A stretch of 22,459 nucleotides of DNA from assembly GCA_964442335.1 (NCBI GenBank), contig CAYTZI010000015.1, forward strand, positions 1 through 22,459. Direction: 5' to 3'. The translations under genes and the position numbers were made by a program. Of the stretch, positions 1 through 7,337 are shown one piece after another. Positions within the stretch are counted from its first letter, which is position 1. Every line of letters begins with the position of its first letter. The notes below the pieces were generated by a model. The model searched no databases and was not told the origin of the DNA. It saw nothing but the letters and a program-made list of their open reading frames with translations. Source of the DNA: JBFYTX01 sp964442335 (GTDB lineage: Bacteria > Chloroflexota > Dehalococcoidia > Dehalococcoidales > RBG-16-60-22).

Positions 1-49
1 GACCTTCAGTGTGTGATACTGACGCTCTAACCAGCTGAGCTAACCGCCC
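1..49 (-). tRNA. tRNA-Val (CAC), 3' part cut off by window edge
   Basis: Read on the minus strand from position 49, the sequence gives an acceptor strand GGGCGGT, then TA, a D-arm with paired GCTC/GAGC, and an anticodon arm TCAGT/ACTGA that pairs perfectly around the loop ATCACAC. The anticodon is therefore CAC (valine, GTG codons). The variable loop AGGTC is the last part present; the T-arm and 3' acceptor strand lie outside the window. The 5' half looks intact. Confidence 0.9.
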
Positions 50-138
50 TTGAACAGTAGCATATAAATTGTAAGGAATTGGTTATCCAAAATCAAGCCT
101 TATATTTGTTTTCTCTTTTTCAGCGTTTTTCTCATGAT

Positions 139-167
139 TTGACGGCGGACGGCTGACGGTATATTAT
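139..167 (+). promoter_or_regulatory. sigma70-type promoter for the first acyl-CoA dehydrogenase gene
   Basis: A TTGACG -35 box (139-144) is separated by 17 bases from a TATTAT -10 box (162-167). Each box matches five of six consensus bases. It predicts a start near 174 and a leader of about 30 bases before the TTG start at 206. Confidence 0.5.
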
Positions 168-205
168 GTGGCAGGTCAACACGGAATAACTAAAGGAGGC
201 AGAAA

Positions 206-1525
206 TTGCTAGACCAAACCAGTCAATGGTACAAGCTGCAATACCCGGAATGTTTTGTCGATGAAGAATCGCGCATGATGCAAAAGGTGTTGTCTGATTT
301 TGTCGATAAAGAAATTATTCCGGTCCGTGACAAAATCGATGATGATGTGACACATCAGGAAATCATTAACCCGATTTTGAAAAAATTACAGGTGGACCTC
401 GGCTGCCAGAAGAACATGATACCTAAAGACTACGGCGGCAACGAGTTGCTTTCCATCGTGGCAGGCGCTCTCAAGCAGGAACAGATAGCCCGCGGCGATT
501 ACGGCATCAGCATGCACGGCGCCGTTACCGACTGGGGCTGGACGCCGGCCACATTAGCCTACCTGATGGCGCCCACGCCCGAAGCCAAGGCGTGGGGGAA
601 AGCCGTGCTCGATAAGTTTGCCCCCATGTTCGTAGGCAGCGAGCATAAAGCCGCCTGCTTCAACATGAGCGAAGCCGAGTCCGCCTGCGATATCGAGAAT
701 ATTACCAATGAAGGTAAGACCGTAGGCACCAGGGCTAAGCTCGAAGGTGATGAATGGGTCATCAACGGCAACAAGTTCTGGGCGTCGAATGCGGGCGTGG
801 CGGACCTCAACTGCGTCATCTGCAACATAGACCCGCGGCTGGGGAAAGACTCTTTCGCCCTTATTTACGTACCCGAGCCCTGGCCGGGAGTATCCCACGG
901 CAAGTTCGAGGTGAAGTGCGGTATGCAGGCCGACAGGAACACCTCTACCTATTTCGATAACGTCAGGGTACCGCGCGAATGGGGATTCCAGGGACCTGTA
1001 GCCTGGTCTATATATGAAACGACCCTGTCCGCGCCCATGCCTCTTAATTCTGGCCATACCATCGGCATTCTACAGGGCGCCTTTGACGTGCTCCTCGATT
1101 ACACGACCCAGAGGGTGGCGGGGGGGAAGCCGATTGCCCACCACCTGGACGCCGCCATGATTATCGGCGAGATGGCATCATTTATCACGGTGGGCAGGGC
1201 CGCCTTCCTGGAGCTAGCTCATGAGTATGACCGCATGGATATTTACGGCATGTGGAACACACGGACCATGTGGGCCAAAGGACATGCCGTGCACGCCTAT
1301 ATCACGCGTACGGCGCCGGAGCTGATTCTGAGGGGCATGGAAATCATGGGGTCCTATGGATATGTCCGCGAGAACCACTATGAGAAATATTACCGTGACA
1401 TTCCGATAGCCAAGCTGGTAATGGGAGGCAGCCACCTCGGCTATTTCTCCGCGTGCCGGCAGTTTTACGACCTGGACTTTACCGCTTTTGGGCCGGGCAA
1501 GCTGCAAGACCCGACGAAGGCCTAA
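206..1525 (+). CDS. acyl-CoA dehydrogenase family flavoprotein lacking the usual C-terminal catalytic Glu
   Basis: The 439-residue product has the acyl-CoA dehydrogenase layout: an N-terminal helical domain (about 20-140), the beta-domain FAD/substrate motif MSEAE..CD (154-163), the GMQADRNTSTYFDNVRVP-type strand (239-256) and a C-terminal helical domain. Members of this family are cytoplasmic FAD enzymes that oxidise acyl-CoA thioesters and pass electrons to ETF. Translation starts at TTG 206, six bases after AAAGGAGG (192-199); no better start is visible. In medium-chain type enzymes the base is the Glu seven residues after an Arg-Asp pair (RD-x7-EG). Here RD is at 397-398 and the aligned residue is Met406, followed by Gly407, so the usual base is absent. 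The isovaleryl-type alternative Glu position also appears not to be Glu. It may use another base or act on an unusual substrate. A WYL regulator follows 17 bases downstream, probably in the same transcript. Confidence 0.9.
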   Translation: MLDQTSQWYKLQYPECFVDEESRMMQKVLSDFVDKEIIPVRDKIDDDVTHQEIINPILKKLQVDLGCQKNMIPKDYGGNELLSIVAGALKQEQIARGDYGISMHGAVTDWGWTPATLAYLMAPTPEAKAWGKAVLDKFAPMFVGSEHKAACFNMSEAESACDIENITNEGKTVGTRAKLEGDEWVINGNKFWASNAGVADLNCVICNIDPRLGKDSFALIYVPEPWPGVSHGKFEVKCGMQADRNTSTYFDNVRVPREWGFQGPVAWSIYETTLSAPMPLNSGHTIGILQGAFDVLLDYTTQRVAGGKPIAHHLDAAMIIGEMASFITVGRAAFLELAHEYDRMDIYGMWNTRTMWAKGHAVHAYITRTAPELILRGMEIMGSYGYVRENHYEKYYRDIPIAKLVMGGSHLGYFSACRQFYDLDFTAFGPGKLQDPTKA

Positions 1526-1542
1526 AGTTTTATCAGGTGACC

Positions 1543-2454
1543 GTGAAGATAAACAGGCTCCTTGAGATTACCTTGATACTGCTCAACAAGGGTGCGGTCA
1601 CCGCGGCAGAGCTGGCCGGAAGGTTCGGCGTATCCACCAGGACGATATACAGGGACATCGACGAGCTGTCTTCGGCGGGCGTTCCCGTTTTTACCAATAA
1701 GGGGGGCGGCGGGGGCATATCGCTTCTGGAAAACTACGCCATCAATAAAGCCTTTTTGACCGAGCATGAACGCGACAGCCTGCTGCTGGCCCTCAAGACA
1801 TTGCAATCCACCAAATACCCGGAAATCGACACCATCCTGGAAAAAATCGGGGCGGTCTTTAAAAAAGCCGCCTCCGCCAACTGGGTACAGGTGGAGTTTT
1901 CGCCGTGGGGAAGCGGGCCAAACGAAGAAAACAAGTTCCTGGATATTAAAAGGGCAATCCTCGAATGCAGGGCGGTCACCTTTGATTACATTAACGCGGA
2001 CGGCATCCTGAGCCATCGCAAAGTAGAACCGGCATTGCTTTCGTTCAAGGGGCAGGCATGGTACGTGTGGGGCTACTGCACTACCCGTCGCGATTTTCGC
2101 ACCTTCCGTATCTCCAGAGTCAGGAATCTGATTGTAACAGATGAACGCTTCGTGCGAAAACCGATAGAAAAGATAAAGGATGAAGAGCCCGCGGCGGCAG
2201 TGTCTCAACAATACGTGACTCTGAAACTGCGGTTTCAACCCCAGGACCTTTATAGGGTGTACGACGACTACGACGAGCAGCGCATCGTCCGCAACTCGGA
2301 CGGCACCTATGACGTTACCGTTACTTTCCCGGAGGACGAATGGGTTTACGGCTATATCATGTCGTTTGGAAGCTACGTGGAAGTGCTGGAACCGCCTTAT
2401 GTCCGCGAGATAGTCCGGGAAAGAATGCAAAGAGCGCTGAAATATTATCAATAA
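1543..2454 (+). CDS. WYL-domain transcriptional regulator (YafY/DeoR-like)
   Basis: The product is about 303 residues. An N-terminal helix-turn-helix of HTH_11 type (MKINRLLEITLILLNKG..., about 1-60, with STRTIYRDIDEL as recognition helix) is followed by a WYL sensor domain (FDYINADG, then AWYVWGYCTTRRDFRTFRISRV) and a C-terminal extension. The frame is open upstream to ATG 1453, but that would run inside the preceding gene; GTG 1543 starts exactly at the conserved first residues, 17 bases after the upstream stop. GTG 1537 is an alternative. The ribosome-binding site is weak, so translation may be coupled to the acyl-CoA dehydrogenase gene. Family members bind DNA and sense small ligands. It may regulate its own cluster (inference). 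The GyrI-like ligand-binding protein directly downstream supports a small-molecule response unit. Confidence 0.85.
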   Translation: MKINRLLEITLILLNKGAVTAAELAGRFGVSTRTIYRDIDELSSAGVPVFTNKGGGGGISLLENYAINKAFLTEHERDSLLLALKTLQSTKYPEIDTILEKIGAVFKKAASANWVQVEFSPWGSGPNEENKFLDIKRAILECRAVTFDYINADGILSHRKVEPALLSFKGQAWYVWGYCTTRRDFRTFRISRVRNLIVTDERFVRKPIEKIKDEEPAAAVSQQYVTLKLRFQPQDLYRVYDDYDEQRIVRNSDGTYDVTVTFPEDEWVYGYIMSFGSYVEVLEPPYVREIVRERMQRALKYYQ

Positions 2455-2527
2455 TCGCCCTGAATATGACACTCTGTTGTCGCATTAGTGCAGTAATATT
2501 GGATTACTGACACAAGGGGGTGGAAAT

Positions 2528-3028
2528 ATGAAACCAAGGATAATCAAGAAAGCAGCCTTCATAATCGCCGGGGTGGCGGGCAGCGGGGACGAGACCGCCA
2601 AGGTCTGGGAAGTGTTTATGAAGCTGGAAAAAGTAAATCCGCTAAAAAACCAGGTGGGGGAGGTGGGTTACGAAGTCCGTATGTACCCGGCTGAAGGACC
2701 GGGTAAAATCCACGTGGGCGCGGAGGTTAAAGACGCCGATGTCCCCAGGGAGTACAAGGTTTTCTTTGTACCTGCCGCAACTTATGCCGAGTTTGAAATC
2801 TATCCCGCCAGGGGCTACGAAAGCAGCAATGACGTTATGAGCAAATGGCTGGAAGATAATGCGGGCAAATATAAACCAGCCCTGCTGGACGGCATGCATT
2901 ACGGGATAGAAGTGTACGACCAGAGATTCAAGGACAACGATAATCCGGAATCGGTTGTTGGATTTCTGGAGCCCATAGTTCCGGTGTCGGGTGGAAATGA
3001 TATGTCCCAAATGGTCCTGGGGTCATAG
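2528..3028 (+). CDS. GyrI-like / AraC effector-binding domain protein
   Basis: This 166-residue soluble protein matches stand-alone GyrI-like small-molecule-binding domains by sequence pattern: an opening beta strand plus helix, EVGYEVRMYPAEGPGKIHVGAEV, then KVFFVPAATYAEFEIYPARG, and a closing GIEVYDQRF strand. Such domains fold as a pair of SH3-like beta motifs with a central pocket and occur free or fused to AraC- and MerR-type regulators. The ATG at 2528 is preceded by an AAGGGGGTGG purine stretch (about 2514-2523). It sits 73 bases after the WYL regulator on the same strand and is probably co-transcribed, so a role as ligand-binding partner is reasonable. The ligand is unknown. The last dozen residues (GGNDMSQMVLGS) are low in family character. 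Confidence 0.7.
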   Translation: MKPRIIKKAAFIIAGVAGSGDETAKVWEVFMKLEKVNPLKNQVGEVGYEVRMYPAEGPGKIHVGAEVKDADVPREYKVFFVPAATYAEFEIYPARGYESSNDVMSKWLEDNAGKYKPALLDGMHYGIEVYDQRFKDNDNPESVVGFLEPIVPVSGGNDMSQMVLGS

Positions 3029-3107
3029 AAAAATCCAAGCGGAGAATGGTTGCGGAGGATATCCGGGAGGCATTAGCCTGCCTGGCATGAGGATGACCAG
3101 CCCGGTA

Positions 3108-4043
3108 TTATCTACCGGCGGCGCGCGCGGGCGCTTTCTCGCGGACGGTTCCAAACGCCTCTTTCGCCAGGGATATAAACTTCTCCGCCATCGGGTTTTC
3201 GGGGGCGTCTTTACGAATCAGGGCGTCCGCCCCCACCCAGATTTCGTTCGATAGCGGCAGCACCTTCAGGCGCTCCTCGACGATGGCTTTCTCCACCGTC
3301 TTGATATGGTATAATCCCACGCCCTCCCCGCTTTCCACGAGGCGAATTCCCCATTCGGGGCTGTTTACTTCCACGATGACGGGGGCGGGCACATGGCAGC
3401 CCCCGGCCGCGATCCTGGAAAGGATAATGCGGCGTGTGGCGGATGTTTCCGGTCCCAGTATCAGCGGGTATCCGCACAGATTAACGAAGTCGAGCCGCTG
3501 TTTGCGGGCGATAGGGCTGGACGCGGCAGCCACGAGCACCAGTTTCTCCCGGGGGGAGACGGGGACGGACTTCAGTCTGGCGTTATTATATTCTGCTTTG
3601 ACGACGATACCCAGGTCCACCTGATAGTTCAGGACATCCTCGGCGACCTCGAAAGAAGAGCAGCTTTTGATAACCAGCCTGACGCCCGGAGAAAGCTTCT
3701 CGAAGGCGCATGTAGCGGAAGTCGCGCAGCTGCTGAAAGTAGTGCATATGCCGATGCGCAGGCTCGTCTCTTTAAAATTTTCCAGGAATTTCTCGGCATT
3801 TATCATTTTCTGATAGATGTCTTCAACATAGCGCAACAGGCCCGAACCGGCCGGCGTCAGAACGACCTTCTGCTTTTTAACGTCGAGCAGCTTGAGCCCG
3901 ACGCCTCTTTCAAGCGAACGGATATGATAAGTGATGGTGGGCTGGGTCAGGAAAAGCTTCTCGGCGGCGGCGGTGATGCTCTCCTCGCTGGCGACGTAGT
4001 AAAAGACGATTAAGCTATGAAGGTCAAGTTTTGAGGGCGCCAC
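3108..4043 (-). CDS. LysR-family transcriptional regulator
   Basis: The 311-residue product has the N-terminal LysR winged helix-turn-helix (about 8-65, recognition segment ITAAAEKLFLTQPTITYHIRSLE at 24-46) and a two-lobe substrate-binding domain (about 95-295). The start is GTG at 4043, seven or so bases after an AAGGGAG ribosome-binding site. It is transcribed divergently from the large UroD-like gene at 4270, with 226 bases between them that contain a strong palindrome (4083-4104). Divergent LysR pairs usually regulate the neighbour in response to a pathway metabolite, so the UroD-like gene is the likeliest target (inference). The C-terminus (VREKAPARAAGR) is basic and probably disordered. 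Confidence 0.92.
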   Translation of the reverse strand: MAPSKLDLHSLIVFYYVASEESITAAAEKLFLTQPTITYHIRSLERGVGLKLLDVKKQKVVLTPAGSGLLRYVEDIYQKMINAEKFLENFKETSLRIGICTTFSSCATSATCAFEKLSPGVRLVIKSCSSFEVAEDVLNYQVDLGIVVKAEYNNARLKSVPVSPREKLVLVAAASSPIARKQRLDFVNLCGYPLILGPETSATRRIILSRIAAGGCHVPAPVIVEVNSPEWGIRLVESGEGVGLYHIKTVEKAIVEERLKVLPLSNEIWVGADALIRKDAPENPMAEKFISLAKEAFGTVREKAPARAAGR

Positions 4044-4082
4044 GGTTCTCCCTTGATGGAATTCTGTAAACAGGTATGAGCG

Positions 4083-4104
4083 TTCTCTATAATATCATAG
4101 AGAA
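4083..4104. promoter_or_regulatory. palindromic operator candidate between LysR and UroD-like genes
   Basis: Perfect 8-base arms TTCTCTAT (4083-4090) and ATAGAGAA (4097-4104) flank the spacer AATATC. The site lies 40 bases upstream of the LysR gene in the divergent intergenic region, as expected for a LysR-type binding and autoregulation site. A TATGAT hexamer on the minus strand (4099-4094) lies inside it and could be the LysR gene's own -10 box, which would give autorepression. Confidence 0.5.
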
Positions 4105-4147
4105 TTTTGTAATGCAATTGTTGCTTTTAGCTATATTTGACGATATG

Positions 4148-4156
4148 TGGTATACT
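4148..4156 (+). promoter_or_regulatory. possible extended -10 promoter for the UroD-like gene
   Basis: TGGTATACT fits an extended -10 element (TGn followed by TATACT). No -35 box is found at normal spacing, which would fit a promoter that needs an activator such as the divergent LysR protein. It predicts a leader of about 105 bases. Confidence 0.3.
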
Positions 4157-4269
4157 CAACCTTGAACTTTTCCGCGCAATATGGTTAATATTGTGTGAAA
4201 TACAAATCAGTACGACGAGTTCGTGCTTAAAAAATTCCCCGCGTATATTAAAAGGAGGTAAATGCTGAA

Positions 4270-5607
4270 ATGGCAAAACAGTGGGAACAGATGACCCCGG
4301 ATGAAAAACATGCGGAACTGGTCGATAAATGGCTTAACCCTCCGGACCCGAATTTTGAAAGCCCCGCAGCGGAAAAAGCCTATAAAGAGAGAGTACAGCG
4401 CATAGTGGACGCCTTGCATATGAAGAAACCGGACAGGGTGCCGGTTTTCCCGATGTTCGGGTTCTTCGCGGCTTATTATTCCGGCTATACGCCGTACGAT
4501 GTAATGTACGACTATGATAAATTGATGAGTTCCTTCGTTAAATATATGGTGGACTTCCAGCCCGACGCCCATGCCAGCGTTACGAATGCGCCCCCAGGCA
4601 GGGCCCACGATATCCTCGATTACAAGCTTTATGCCTGGCCGGGCCACGGCGTGCCTAAAGAGGCTTCATATCAGGCAAAAGAGGCCGAGTATATGAAAGC
4701 GGATGAATACGATGATCTGATTGCCGACCCGACCAACTACTTCATGACCGGCTGGCTCCCTCGCGTCATGGGCGCCCTCGACGGACTGAAGATGCTGACA
4801 CCGTTCACGAACATGACGGAGATGTACGGCGGTTTTACCGGCGCGGCTTTTGTGCCCTTCGGACTACCCCCGGTGCAGGAAGCCCTGAAAGCCATGATGG
4901 AAGCGGGCAACGAGGCTCTAAAGTGGGTAGGTACGGTGGGGGCATACGGTGCGAAAATGACCTCGCTGGGTTATCCCACATTCTTCGGGGGCGGGACGAA
5001 AGCGCCCTTCGATACCATCGGCGATACGCTGAGGGGCACCAGGGGCATTATCATGGACATGTACCGCCAGCCGAACAAACTCATCCGCGCTTGCGAACAG
5101 TTCGTCCCCATCGCGGTCAAAATGGGTGTCTCCATGGCCAGGCTGAACAACTGCCCCGTCGTATTCATTCCTTTGCATAAGGGCGCGGACGGCTTCATGA
5201 GCGACCAGCAGTACAAGAAATTCTACTGGCCGACGCTCAAGGCCGTGTTCGAAGGGCTGATTGCCGAAGGCTGCATACCGTTCCCCTGGGCGGAGGGGAG
5301 CTATAACACGCGTTTAGATGTAATCAAAGACTCTCCAAAGGGGAAAGTCTACTGGGGCTTCGATACCACGGACATGGCGAAAGTTAAGAAAGCCCTCGGT
5401 GATGTGTCCGCCATCGGCGGGAACATGCCCATCGCCACTCTGGCGGTAGGCACGCCGGATGACGTTAAAAAAGCCGTGAAAAAGCTAATCGATGAGTGTG
5501 CTAAGGGCGGTGGCTACATCATGATGAGCGGAGCGGTTATTGAAAATATTCCGCCGGCCAATGTTAAAGCCATGATTGATACCACCAAGGAATACGGCGT
5601 GTATTAG
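4270..5607 (+). CDS. large UroD-fold protein (uroporphyrinogen decarboxylase/methyltransferase superfamily) without zinc ligands
   Basis: This 445-residue protein belongs to the uroporphyrinogen decarboxylase superfamily (TIM barrel), which includes true UroD and corrinoid-linked methyltransferases such as MtaA and CmuA. Typical segments are KPDRVPVFPMFGFFAAYYSG (53-72) and the C-terminal GG-N-PIATLAVGTPDDVKKAVKKLIDECAKGGGYIMMSG (383-421). It is roughly 100 residues longer than MtaA-type members, with an N-terminal extension and an insertion before the last third. At the place where methyltransferases carry HxC the sequence is W340-A-E342, and the final Cys (PGC) is Ala422 in SGA, so the three-ligand zinc site is missing. 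True heme UroD function is also unlikely at this length. ATG 4270 follows AAAGGAGGTA (4251-4260). It is divergent from the LysR gene and followed by a strong terminator, so it is monocistronic. The reaction is unknown. Confidence 0.8.
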   Translation: MAKQWEQMTPDEKHAELVDKWLNPPDPNFESPAAEKAYKERVQRIVDALHMKKPDRVPVFPMFGFFAAYYSGYTPYDVMYDYDKLMSSFVKYMVDFQPDAHASVTNAPPGRAHDILDYKLYAWPGHGVPKEASYQAKEAEYMKADEYDDLIADPTNYFMTGWLPRVMGALDGLKMLTPFTNMTEMYGGFTGAAFVPFGLPPVQEALKAMMEAGNEALKWVGTVGAYGAKMTSLGYPTFFGGGTKAPFDTIGDTLRGTRGIIMDMYRQPNKLIRACEQFVPIAVKMGVSMARLNNCPVVFIPLHKGADGFMSDQQYKKFYWPTLKAVFEGLIAEGCIPFPWAEGSYNTRLDVIKDSPKGKVYWGFDTTDMAKVKKALGDVSAIGGNMPIATLAVGTPDDVKKAVKKLIDECAKGGGYIMMSGAVIENIPPANVKAMIDTTKEYGVY

Positions 5608-5630
5608 TAACGATTTTACGAGCGGTAATA

Positions 5631-5667
5631 AAAAAGGGAGGGGCGTTAAACCCCTCCCTTCCTTTTT
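5631..5667. terminator. bidirectional rho-independent terminator
   Basis: GGGAGGGG (5636-5643) pairs perfectly with CCCCTCCC (5651-5658) around a 7-base loop. A T-rich tail follows on the plus strand and a run of A lies on the other side (5631-5635). It ends the UroD-like gene (stop at 5607) and can serve the convergent SDR gene from the other direction. Confidence 0.85.
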
Positions 5668-5681
5668 CCCCAAGTCCGAAG

Positions 5682-5749
5682 CACGAAATACGAAACTAAA
5701 TAAAAGATAGCTAAAGTCTTTTTTCATGCTTCTATATTCGGATTTCGTG
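5682..5749. repeat. imperfect inverted repeat between convergent genes
   Basis: CACGAAATACGAA (5682-5694) and TTCGGATTTCGTG (5737-5749) are inverted copies with 12 of 13 bases matching, 42 bases apart. The second arm ends just before the SDR stop codon. Motifs of this kind are common intergenic repeats in some environmental bacteria (recollection, not tested here). Confidence 0.4.
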
Positions 5750-5752
5750 TTT

Positions 5753-6520
5753 TTACAGCATTACGGTTCCGCCGTCGATATAGTATATCTGGCCGGTAAT
5801 GAAATCGGCTGCTGCCGAAGCCAGGAATACCGCCGCGCCGACCATGTCTTCCGGCTGCCCGCGCCGCTTCATCGTCTGCTCGCTGGTGGCGAACTCAAAC
5901 GTCTGGTCGCTGCCAACCTGGTTCAAACTGGCCTCGGAAGCGGTATACCCGGGGGCAATGGCGTTTACGTTAATGCCGGAAGGGCCGAGGGCCCTGGCCA
6001 GGGCATGGGTGAACGTATAAACCGCGCCTTTGCTGCAGGCATAAGGCAGGAACAACATCGCCGCCGGCACCTGGGCCACGTTAGAGGCGATATTGACTAT
6101 CTTGCCTCTTCCGGCTTTTACCATTACCGGCGTGACAGCCTTACAGACCTGCCACGTGCCGATGACATTTACACGCAATATGCGCTCCCAATCTTCAACC
6201 TTCCATCCGTCCCAGGGTGTGATGTTGATGCCGTACCAGATGGCGGCGTTGTTGAGAAGGATATCCACTTTGCCGAACTTTTTCACCGCTTCGTCGGCTA
6301 TTTTCTGGCAATCCGCTGCCACAGAGATATCCGCCTGCACGATACCCACATCCGCGCCTTTGGCCTTACATTCATCGACGGTGCCCTTGGCTCTTTCCAG
6401 GCTGGTGGTGGTTAAAAAGAGCTTGGCTCCCTCCTCCGCGAACTTCAAGGCGAAGGCTTTTCCGAGCCCGCGGCTCGCCCCGGTGATTATAGCTACCTTG
6501 TCCTTTAAAACTGGCGACAT
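5753..6520 (-). CDS. SDR-family oxidoreductase (FabG-like)
   Basis: This 255-residue classical short-chain dehydrogenase/reductase has the nucleotide-binding TGASRGLG near residue 14, NNAA about residue 90, the strand IVNIAS with the catalytic Ser, the YACSK active-site pair, and a C-terminal FITGQIYYIDGG segment. Such enzymes are cytoplasmic NAD(P)H-linked 3-hydroxyacyl or alcohol dehydrogenases. NADP versus NAD preference cannot be decided from the sequence. ATG 6520 follows AAAGGAGG. Thirteen residues separate the Ser from the Tyr, one more than usual, so a small loop change is possible. A TTGACA promoter candidate lies upstream in a 71-base gap after the methyltransferase gene. The gene may be expressed alone or as the tail of the long operon. 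Beta-oxidation of an acyl-CoA is one plausible setting. Confidence 0.9.
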   Translation of the reverse strand: MSPVLKDKVAIITGASRGLGKAFALKFAEEGAKLFLTTTSLERAKGTVDECKAKGADVGIVQADISVAADCQKIADEAVKKFGKVDILLNNAAIWYGINITPWDGWKVEDWERILRVNVIGTWQVCKAVTPVMVKAGRGKIVNIASNVAQVPAAMLFLPYACSKGAVYTFTHALARALGPSGINVNAIAPGYTASEASLNQVGSDQTFEFATSEQTMKRRGQPEDMVGAAVFLASAAADFITGQIYYIDGGTVML

Positions 6521-6562
6521 GCGTTCCTCCTTTATTTTTAGCGTAAGTATGTCGAAATAGAA

Positions 6563-6590
6563 TTTACACTACCCCCGCAAACCGTGTCAA
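6563..6590 (-). promoter_or_regulatory. promoter candidate for the SDR gene
   Basis: On the minus strand, a perfect TTGACA (6590-6585) is followed after 16 bases by TGTAAA (6568-6563), four of six matches to the -10 consensus. It gives a leader of roughly 35 bases and suggests the SDR gene can be expressed separately from the operon upstream. Confidence 0.4.
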
Positions 6591-6591
6591 G

Positions 6592-7281
6592 TTAAGCGTC
6601 CGCTTTTGTCCATGCGATGCCAAGCATGACAAACCGGGGGATAATGAATACGCGGGCTCCTTCGAGAGGTGAATTTTTTACGAGTGCGCGGGCTTCGCCG
6701 ATAGTGTAGGAAGAGCGGATGGCCCGTATCCAGAGTCGGCGCTGCGCCGCGTTCATTCCCATGGCCATGCCGGCCAGGTAAAAAATCGGGCGGAACACCG
6801 CCAGCCGGAGATTGTCCCACAGCAGGAAGCGGCCGCCCGGCGCGGTCACCCTGGCGATTTCACCGAACACCCGGCGCGGGTCTTTCCAGAGGTGCAGGGA
6901 AGTATTGCTGGCTACGAGGTCGAAACAGCCGTCGGTGAAGGGCAGCGACTCCGCACGGGCCTGCCGGAAATCGATTCTTTCCCCAAAGCCGGACCGGCCG
7001 GCGTTCTGCCCTGCCAGACTAAGCATTGCCTCCGAGATATCGACGCCGGTGACCTGTAAATCAGGACAAGCTCTGGCCAGCTCAATCGAGAGCAGGCCGC
7101 TGCCGGCGCCGACGTCGAGGACGCGTTTCCCCGGGGTTTTCAGCCGGGCGGCCTGCGCGGCGAGACCGCGGTAGACGGGCCCCATGAAGCGCCGCGCGTG
7201 CTCATCGTAAAACCGGGCGTCCCCGGCGTCCACGAAAGACTCTTCGCCGAGGGGGATACGCTCGCCCGTAATGAATTTCAT
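6592..7281 (-). CDS. class I SAM-dependent methyltransferase
   Basis: The 229-residue product has the methyltransferase motif I VLDVGAGSG (about 54-62), the acidic motif II end VTGVDIS, the DLVASNTSLHLW motif (IV region) and the post-motif APGGRFLLWD. It is closest in pattern to UbiE-like Methyltransf_11 proteins that methylate small molecules, quinones or lipids. The frame is open further upstream, but ATG 7281, with GGAG about seven bases before it, is the first start that does not overlap the radical SAM gene. It is the seventh gene of the minus-strand operon, 56 bases after the radical SAM stop. The C-terminal half has a hydrophobic stretch (LAVFRPIFYLAGMAMGM) that may touch the membrane or form a lipid-substrate pocket. 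The substrate is unknown; a quinone or heme-type product of the neighbours is possible (inference). Confidence 0.85.
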   Translation of the reverse strand: MKFITGERIPLGEESFVDAGDARFYDEHARRFMGPVYRGLAAQAARLKTPGKRVLDVGAGSGLLSIELARACPDLQVTGVDISEAMLSLAGQNAGRSGFGERIDFRQARAESLPFTDGCFDLVASNTSLHLWKDPRRVFGEIARVTAPGGRFLLWDNLRLAVFRPIFYLAGMAMGMNAAQRRLWIRAIRSSYTIGEARALVKNSPLEGARVFIIPRFVMLGIAWTKADA

Positions 7282-7307
7282 TGTACTCCGGATAACAGCC
7301 CTTGCCG

Positions 7308-7331
7308 GTATTAGCAATACAGCACTAATAC
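7308..7331. promoter_or_regulatory. inverted repeat in the gap before the methyltransferase gene
   Basis: GTATTAG (7308-7314) and CTAATAC (7325-7331) are perfect 7-base inverted arms around a 10-base spacer, in the only sizeable gap (56 bases) within the long operon. It could be an RNA processing hairpin or an operator. There is no T-run, so a terminator is unlikely. Confidence 0.3.
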
Positions 7332-7337
7332 TATAAA

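Noticed and set aside
1522..2472. A 316-codon minus-strand frame opposite the WYL regulator
   Set aside because: Shadow of a recognised gene, with no recognisable domain.
4137..4156. TTGACG at 4137 as the -35 box of the TATACT at 4151
   Set aside because: The spacing is only 8 bases, far from 16-18.
5726..6415. A 229-codon plus-strand frame opposite the SDR gene
   Set aside because: Antisense to TGASRGLG and YxxxK motifs; no ribosome-binding site.
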